From Antedon mediterranea (Eukaryota > Echinodermata > Crinoidea > Comatulida > Antedonidae), in contig NC_092673.1 in NCBI RefSeq assembly GCF_964355755.1, forward strand, positions 30,511,001 through 30,571,000: a stretch of 60,000 nt of DNA, given 5' to 3'. This document shows positions 54,010 to 60,000 of this stretch, piece by piece. Under the pieces are notes generated by a model that was given only the letters and a program-made list of their open reading frames with translations, searched no databases and was not told where the DNA came from. Made by a program: the position numbers and the translations under genes. Numbering within the stretch: the first letter of the stretch is position 1; each line of letters opens with the position of its first letter.

Positions 54010-57000
54010 ATGAAACGAAACGCTGTATTTAATATCTTTGAAAACAAGGTAAGGCTTAAACTATTAGAACATAAATACGTTATACAATTAAGTCACAATT
54101 CGCCCGTTAAATGCCTGGAAATAGGGCTGATTTATTTTAGTATCACTGGTGCTAAAGGAGAGCCCTACAACAGCTGATCCTTTCTTGTCACAACCATGAC
54201 ATGAGACGACGACCGTATCGCAATTCAAGACGAATTTCAAAATACAAACATAAAGGCATTACTTAAAGGTTTTTAATAAATCATTATGATGGAAAATAAA
54301 ATGGTTTATGCAACTATTACCGTTATTATTTAGATGGACAGGGCTTGGATTGTGGTCGTGTCGTCAATGGCGTTACTTTTTATGACACTTGGTTTCGTGT
54401 ATTCATTTGGAGAGCTATATGGCCCTATTATGGAAGATTTCAATACAACTAAGTCTTTTGTAGGTATGTCGTACGAATTGTGTATAACCATGGATTAAAC
54501 CTAGGCAATCTAACAACAGGATGCTGAGCTAGTTCCGGAGATCAAGGGGTTTCTCTGTGGCTGCGACACGATCAGTTCCACGCCCCTCTTAGGATAATAT
54601 ATGTATACATAATACAGTACTGATGGTATTTGTCGCAGCCAGACATAAGATCAAAGGACTGTTACGAGTTCTTATCATGGCAAGGCGACCTCATTGTCCT
54701 GTGTAAGATTTCCTTGGTCTCACAACATATACCGTAAGTCTTTATTAGGCCTAAGACTGATTAAGTATAGGCCTAAATGAAGTCAACAGTTTTCTACAGT
54801 GTATAACAATGTATATACTTTCATAAGACAAACACATATTCAAACAAACAAACATGTTTTATTCTAACTGTACAATAACATATTGCCTTCATTTTTAACA
54901 GCAAGTGTCGGAGCTGTACAACAGAGTCTGACTTACTTCATAGCTCCAATCGGTAGCATCATGCTAGAGCACATGGGACACAGACGTACTGTTATACTTG
55001 GCCTAATCTTAGGACTGACGGGCTTGTTAGCCTCATCATTTGTATCTTACATGCACCTAATGTATGTCACATTTGGTTTGTTTGGGACCGGAGCGGCAAT
55101 GATCGTCAATGCTTGTATCAATATTGTCGGTATGCATTTCAGCAATGGGAATTCTAGTCGAGCCTTCGCTGTTGTTTCGGTTGGAATTCCATCTGGTAAG
55201 AAATTTAGATCACTAATTGTCTTTTGATCATTAAAATAATACCGTTTTATTGATTCTTGTTGGCATCTTTACTCTTCAGGTATCAAGTCTAAAAGTCGCG
55301 GAAGTGTTATCAACCCCACCTCCTCCTCCCCAACAACCCAACTTTTACATCCGCCTTAGGTTCCCACTTTTTTGGACACTTTGGCAATGGGACCCGTAAA
55401 CGCAACCGGATGTAGTTTGACCAGTAACGACGCAATGGATCCAAACATCTCAGTCATTGGTCAACTCATTTGCGTTGTGATTACGACGTCGTTGCATTGG
55501 GAACCAGGCTATCACGCTTTGGGGGGCCTTCTGCGAACTGTTTTTTACGACAGCAACACCCGGGTTTTCCTATACTATAGCATATGACATTATTTTATAT
55601 TTTTTTTAACAGGTACATTTGCGTTAAATATTTTAGAGGCTTATATTTACCACGTGTACGGCTGGCGAAAATCGTTGTTTATAATCGCAGGAATCTACCT
55701 TGTAATCTCCGCAATAAGTTTGATATCGTTTACGCCACCGTCGTCTGGTGCCTGGGGAAAAGAACAGTCGAAGAATAGTATCAAACCCGAACATTCAAAA
55801 CCGGACCTTTTAAAATATTTACGTATATTTTGTCATCTGAAATTTATATTGTTCGAATTGGGAATTGTTTTATTGGGGTTTTCTATATCGTTCCACTACA
55901 TAGACTTTGTGAGTATTATGCTTATTTCAATGTAATGTAATAGTTTTGTTTTGTACTGCATGTTATCTCCCTTAAGCTTTGTTCCAACTTGTACCCAACG
56001 CTAGGACGTGAGCGCACCGAAAATCTAATTTGATCACGACGTCATGGATCATCCCAACTGTTGCTTGAGATTGGTCAACTCACTTGCGCTGCGCCTACTA
56101 CGTCGTTGCGGCCAAGATTTACAACAATAGGCCTACTACGGTATTCACGTAATTTGTAAACATTCCTACTACTACGCAACGCAAGGACGTAGGCGCAATG
56201 CAAACGAATTGACCAATAACAAGCGACAGTCGAATAAATCCATCGCTTGTGATTGATCAAACCCCTTACGTTGCGCTACATAGTTGTTGCGTTTTTAGTG
56301 TGGGAACCAAGCAATAGTCTGACAGTTTTGGCGTCTTTTAGTTCAAAATGTATGATGTTCGTTAAAAGACAGTCTTTGAGGCCAACTCAGTGATCACTTA
56401 TCCCTATCCAACTAAAGTTCATATTATAATTCAGTCAATCATTGATAATTTCAGGTTTCTGTAATAGATAAGATGATTCACGAAAATAGTTCAGGAACAG
56501 TAGCAGTGAGTGTGCTTTCGTTCAGTGATCTCCTGGCACTGATAGCGTTAGCATGTCTTGGTAACAGACTGCCAAAAATCAGACGTTATATTCTGCCATT
56601 GGTTCTACTCATACTCAACATTCCCGCCACCATCTTGTTTTCCTTTGAGCAGAATGTGTATGCCGTCTATGCAGCCGCTTCTCGTAAGTGACACTTGGAC
56701 CTGTTTCCCACTGGTGGGACGTAAGTGCAACCAAAGTATTGACCAAACACAACCGTCCAGATAGTCCTTTCTTGTGATTGGTCAATTGCCTTGTGTTGCG
56801 ACCTAGAGTGGGCCAACCAAGATTTAAGGAAATCTCTGCTGATTATTTATTAGAAGTATATAATAGGCGTATTCCGAAATTAGAATATCAGTTTCAAAAT
56901 AATATTTAATTATAGCCTATTGAAAACATTGTTTTTAATTCTAGTGAGTGGAGTCGCTCGTGGGATCTTGCTTGCGGCTCCGTTTTCGTTGGTCCTGGAG

Positions 57001-57088
57001 ATTTTCGGTGCAGAACATGGAAGCGAATGTTTGACCCACACAATCATGGCTATTGGAATAGGATCTTTGACAGGACCAATAGCTCTAA
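54010..57088 (+). CDS. Monocarboxylate-transporter-like MFS protein (SLC16 family), 3' end missing
   Basis: Membrane transporter of the major facilitator superfamily. Exons: 54010-54048, 54334-54463, 54902-55195, 55613-55908, 56455-56683, 56945-57088, phase-continuous, 377 codons so far. TM1 is 'AWIVVVSSMALLFMTLGFVY', followed by 'SFGELYGPIMEDFNTT'. Later come TM2-TM4 ('PIGSIMLEHMGHRRTVILG', with the loop 2-3 HRR), 'YVTFGLFGTGAAM', 'RAFAVVSVGIPSGTFALNI', a hydrophilic central loop (GKEQSKNSIKPEHSKPD), then C-terminal half helices. The last helices are absent, so the gene runs past the right edge or is broken by the insertions after 57100. Substrate cannot be inferred. The first exon is optional: translation could start at the ATG at 54334. 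Confidence 0.82.
54500..54720 (+). repeat. Dispersed repeat D, copy 2
   Basis: Shares 'TATTTGTCGCAGCCAGACAT', 'GATCAAAGGACTGTTACGAG' and 'GGCAAGGCGACCTCA' with 37540-37740. It also contains a short inverted match (GGCTGCGACA / TGTCGCAGCC). Confidence 0.65.
55355..55525. mobile_element. MITE B copy (transporter intron 3)
   Basis: 'TAGGTTCCCACTTTTTTGGAC' at left, 'CGTTGCATTGGGAACCAGGC' at right, with 'GTTTGACCAGTAACGACG' and 'CATTGGTCAACTCATTTGCG' arms inside. Somewhat worn. Confidence 0.7.
55975..56320. mobile_element. Two adjacent MITE B copies (transporter intron 4)
   Basis: First about 55975-56120 ('AGCTTTGTTCCAACTTG', 'CAACTCACTTGCGCTGCG'). Second about 56165-56320, with 'TACGCAACGCAAGGACGTAG', 'GACCAATAACAAGCGA' and 'GTGTGGGAACCAAGCA'. 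Confidence 0.7.
56695..56825. mobile_element. MITE B copy (transporter intron 5)
   Basis: 'GTTTCCCACTGGTGGGACG' and 'GTGATTGGTCAATTGCC', 'GAGTGGGCCAACCAAG'. It begins about 10 bp after the exon donor. Confidence 0.65.
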
Positions 57089-57109
57089 GTAAGTAAATAG
57101 GCCTACAGG

Positions 57110-57296
57110 CGCGTACTAGTTTGTGGACCTAAACAGTCCCACTCGGGGCGCAACGCAAACTGTGTGAGACGTGACGTAAGCGCAACGAAAGTTCTCACTC
57201 TAAGCCAAGGCGTTGGTCTCCATGCGTCTAGGAGAGGAACCAAGCTGTATTGCGGCCATGCGTTGTGCCTCCTTGCGTATCGCGTCCAAGTAGGCC
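57110..57296. mobile_element. MITE B-related degenerate sequence
   Basis: Contains 'GCAACGCAAACTGTGTGAG', 'GACGTAAGCGCAACG', 'GAGAGGAACCAAGCTG' and 'GCGTATCGCGTCC'. Words are recognisable but the arms no longer pair well. Confidence 0.5.
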
Positions 57297-57297
57297 T

Positions 57298-59634
57298 AAA
57301 GCGTGGTTCCCACTAGCGACGCAGCACAAGAACGTAACGCAACGCAAGTGAATTGACCAATCACAAGCGATGGCTTATATTCGCTTGTGGTTGCTAACTG
57401 TCTATAACTTCGCTTGTCTATTTATTTATTTATTTCGTTTTCTTTTAGTAGGGTAGCCCTCTCAGTAATAAAATAAAACTGCTCTTCCGAGGGGCCCTAC
57501 GGCACATTTAAACAAAATTTGAAAACAACTTAAACTAAACTTAAACTAAAACTTAAACTAAAACTAAACTTCAATGCATGTTCTCATTATTATTATACTT
57601 TTATACCATATTTAAATATATTTCACTGGAACCATCCTAGACCACCGGCAACAATAAATGAATCTTAACAAGTGATTTAAAACGGTTATAATTGTTTTGT
57701 TTTCTTAATTCATAAGGTAGGCCATTCCAGAGTGAACTTCCATAATAAACAAAACTACGTTTGTATATTTCGAGGTTACATCTGGGCAAATACAACAGAT
57801 TATTTTCATAGTTTCTGGTTTGAATATTGTGTACACTACTAATATATCACATAAGTATGAAGGTACAGATTCTTGTAAACATCTAAATATTGTACAAATT
57901 GTATGATATTCAATTCTTGTCTTAATTGTTAGCCAACCTAAATCATAATGCATTTGTCTAACAGGAGTTCGAATATCAGCACCTAGTATTAATCGTGCAG
58001 CTCTATTTTGTACCCTTTGCAATTTTAAAATATGGGCGTTTGAACCAGTACCCCAGACTGTTGAACAATAGTCAATATGTGATAAAAATAGAGCATTGTA
58101 TAATCTTTTAATAATTTTAGGAGATGTAAAACTTTTCAATCTATAAAATAGATGTAGAATTTTTGATAGTTTTGCACATATAGAATCAATATGTACTTTC
58201 CATGAGAGTTGTTCATCAAATGTAAGTCCCAAATGTTTAAACGTTTCAACTTTCTCAATCGGAATGTTATCAAAAATTACTGTTTCATCTGTTGTTTTAT
58301 TAACACGTGCATGAGTACCAAAAAGCATGTATTTGGTTTTATCAATGTTTAGAGTTAATTTATGTTTATCTAACCATTGTTTTACATTTTCCAACTGTTC
58401 AGTTAAAACTGTTGTAAGCTCTTCATTTGATTTACATGCATAAAAAAGCGCAGTGTCGTCTGCATAGAGGACTGTTTTACAAATCCCATCAACACTATCA
58501 TGTAAGTCATTTATGTATAAAATAAACAACAAAGGGCCAAGAATTGAGCCTTGTGGTACCCCATAGTTGACATTTAAAATTTCAGATTTTTTTCCATTAA
58601 AATTAACAAATTGTTTGCGATTTTTTAAATAATTACTGAACCATGCAAGCTCAGTGTTTATCATTCCAAAGGTGCATAATTTACGTAATAAAATATCGTG
58701 GTCTACCGTATCAAACGCCTTTTTTAGGTCAAGAAAAATTGCTCCAGTTACCAAGCCATTATCAATATTTTTATATATATAATTGCATACATCTATCAGT
58801 GTAGTAGAAGTTGAATGTAACGACCTAAAACCAGATTGATTTTTACATAATAAATTAAACTCATTTATATGATTCATAACTTGATTATGGATGCATCTTT
58901 CAAAAACTTTCATAACAATAGGTATAACAGATATTGGACGGTAGTTGTTAAGTTCATGTTTACATCCTCTTTTATAAAGCGGAGTAACCTTAGCACATTT
59001 CCATTCACTTGGAATAACACCAGATCTTAATGACCAGTTAAACAAAAAGGCAAGACTTTGAGAAATTTGTGAAGATGCAATTTTAAGTAACCTAGCGGAA
59101 ATCCCATCAATTCCAGTAGCTTTTCCAATTTCTAACTTTTCCAACAAAGCTTCAATTTCATTTCCATTAATATCTTTAAAGTTGAAACGTTGTTGAAATT
59201 GTGATAACGATTCAACGGTAATATTGTTTTGGTTGTCATTAAAATGGGATGCAAGTTCATTAGAAATTGAACAAAAATATTTATTAAAATGATTAGCAAT
59301 ATCAGTTGGATTGTTTATTTCATTACCGTTTACATTGAGAGTTGTTTTAGTTTGTTTCTTTTTATTGGGTAAAAAGTCTTTCATGGTTTTCCATAATGTT
59401 TTAGTGTCATTAACATTATCCTTTAATTTATTATTTATATAGTCGCGTTTTAGTGATTTAGACAAATTATTTAATTTATTTCTTGCCTTTTTGTAAGAAT
59501 TCCAATCATCTATGTTCTTAGTTTTTTCGGCTTTTTGTTTTAAATAAAAAGTCATTGGTTAAACGCTTGCGTTGCGTTTACGTCCTTGCGTTACGTTTAC
59601 GTCCTTGCGTTACGTTCTAGTGGGAACCAAGCTT
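57298..59634. mobile_element. MITE B copy split by a LINE insertion
   Basis: The halves 57298-57417 and 59552-59634 join to give a sequence colinear with the reverse complement of the intact copy at 13808-13990. The left half ends 'TAACTTCGCTTGTC' and the right half resumes 'ATTGGTTAAA', exactly as in 'CTTCGCTTGTCATTGGTTAAA' of the intact copy read in parts. The MITE inserted first and the LINE later. Confidence 0.88.
57418..59551 (-). mobile_element. 5'-truncated CR1/Jockey-like LINE nested in MITE B
   Basis: The ORF 59555-57705 encodes 616 aa with a full RT domain: 'WKCAKVTPLYKRGCKHELNN', 'YRPISVIPIVMKVFERCI', 'FRSLHSTSTTLIDV', 'FLDLKKAFDTVDHDIL', 'GVPQGSILGPLLFILYINDL', the catalytic 'LYADDTALF' (58455-58466), and the C-terminal 'LQRVQNRAARLILGADIRT'. 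The endonuclease is missing. Near 57845 the frame shifts: the neighbouring frame continues 'VHNIQTRNYENNLLYLPR' and 'SLWNGLPYELRKQNN' to a TAG at 57637-57639. The 3' end is an (AAATA)n tail. No long target duplication is seen. Confidence 0.9.
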
Positions 59635-59635
59635 G

Positions 59636-59720
59636 AAGCTGGGTTCCAACTAGCGACGCAACTGAGTGAAATTAAAGCGATGTTTGCAGCACTGATTGCG
59701 TCGTCGGTTCCCACAGGCTC
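59636..59720. mobile_element. MITE B fragment
   Basis: 'GCTGGGTTCCAACTAGCGAC' and 'GTCGTCGGTTCCCACAGG' form a short pair of ends with most of the interior deleted. It directly follows the split copy. Confidence 0.6.
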
Positions 59721-60000
59721 CAACTGATTCAAAATACAGCGGCACGAGTTGTTAAAAAATTACCAAGATATGGACACATATCAAATACTTTGGAAATATT
59801 GCATTGGCTCCCTGTTAGGTACCGCATTGTTTTTAAAATATTACTCTTTGTTTTCACGCTGCTGCTCTAGCCCGCTACGTCCCATTAGGACTACTCAATC
59901 AGAAGCTAAAGCAAGCAGCAGTTATAGTTCTAAGGACAGACAGTTTTGTGAAAATGGAAACTCCACTATGATTTATTGATTCCAGCTGCTACAGTACACC
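59721..60000 (+). mobile_element. LINE 3' fragment (RT C-terminus), decayed
   Basis: Plus strand: 'LQLIQNTAARVVKKLPRYGH', then 'LEILHWLPVRYRIVFKILL', the typical end of a CR1-like RT. Several stops follow. Opposite orientation to the LINE at 57418. Continues past the window edge. Confidence 0.75.

Overview
This is AT-rich animal DNA. Genes are cut into many short exons with GT-AG introns, and the introns are full of transposable elements. A complement C3-type gene with an anaphylatoxin segment, a thioester and (in a sibling copy) C345C sequence, plus CCHCR1 and DNTTIP2 orthologues, suggest an invertebrate deuterostome. The frequent AGGCCTA words would fit an echinoderm, but the species is an inference. 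No bacterial features, operons or CRISPR arrays are present.

Layout. (1) 1-1990, minus: an APE-type non-LTR retrotransposon whose reading frame is broken only by one TAG and runs off the left edge. (2) 2071-20764, minus: a C3-like gene assembled here from 32 exons with continuous phase (about 1,528 codons). It has a signal peptide, MG domains, an RRRR beta/alpha junction, an anaphylatoxin-like segment, a GCGEQ thioester and a catalytic His. Its C345C end lies beyond the left edge. (3) 20765-29431: repeats, plus the remains of a tandem C3 duplicate (24505-25400, and a promoter-like block near 26170) that lost exons 4-30 by internal deletion, and a ~960 bp inverted-repeat element with CGGCCG-rich ends. 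(4) 29450-32489, plus: DNTTIP2/Fcf2 homologue, six exons. (5) 32683-53688, minus: CCHCR1 homologue, 19 exons, 819 aa, tail-to-tail with DNTTIP2. Its 8.8 kb second intron holds two ~1 kb full-length palindromic (foldback) elements, two minisatellites and a decayed LINE. (6) 54010-57088, plus: an SLC16/monocarboxylate-transporter-like MFS gene, divergent from CCHCR1 across 321 bp. Its 3' end is outside the window, beyond a MITE that has itself been split by a LINE.

The host genes have separate jobs: innate immunity (C3), centriole/cytoskeleton coiled coil (CCHCR1), pre-rRNA processing (DNTTIP2) and membrane transport (SLC16-like). Much of the novelty is in mobile-DNA architecture. Two MITE families (each about 13 copies), several tRNA-derived SINEs, palindromic elements, nested insertions and minisatellites that look derived from a SINE tail occupy the introns. 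All exon boundaries were read by eye from splice consensus, phase and protein similarity; none was tested against transcripts.
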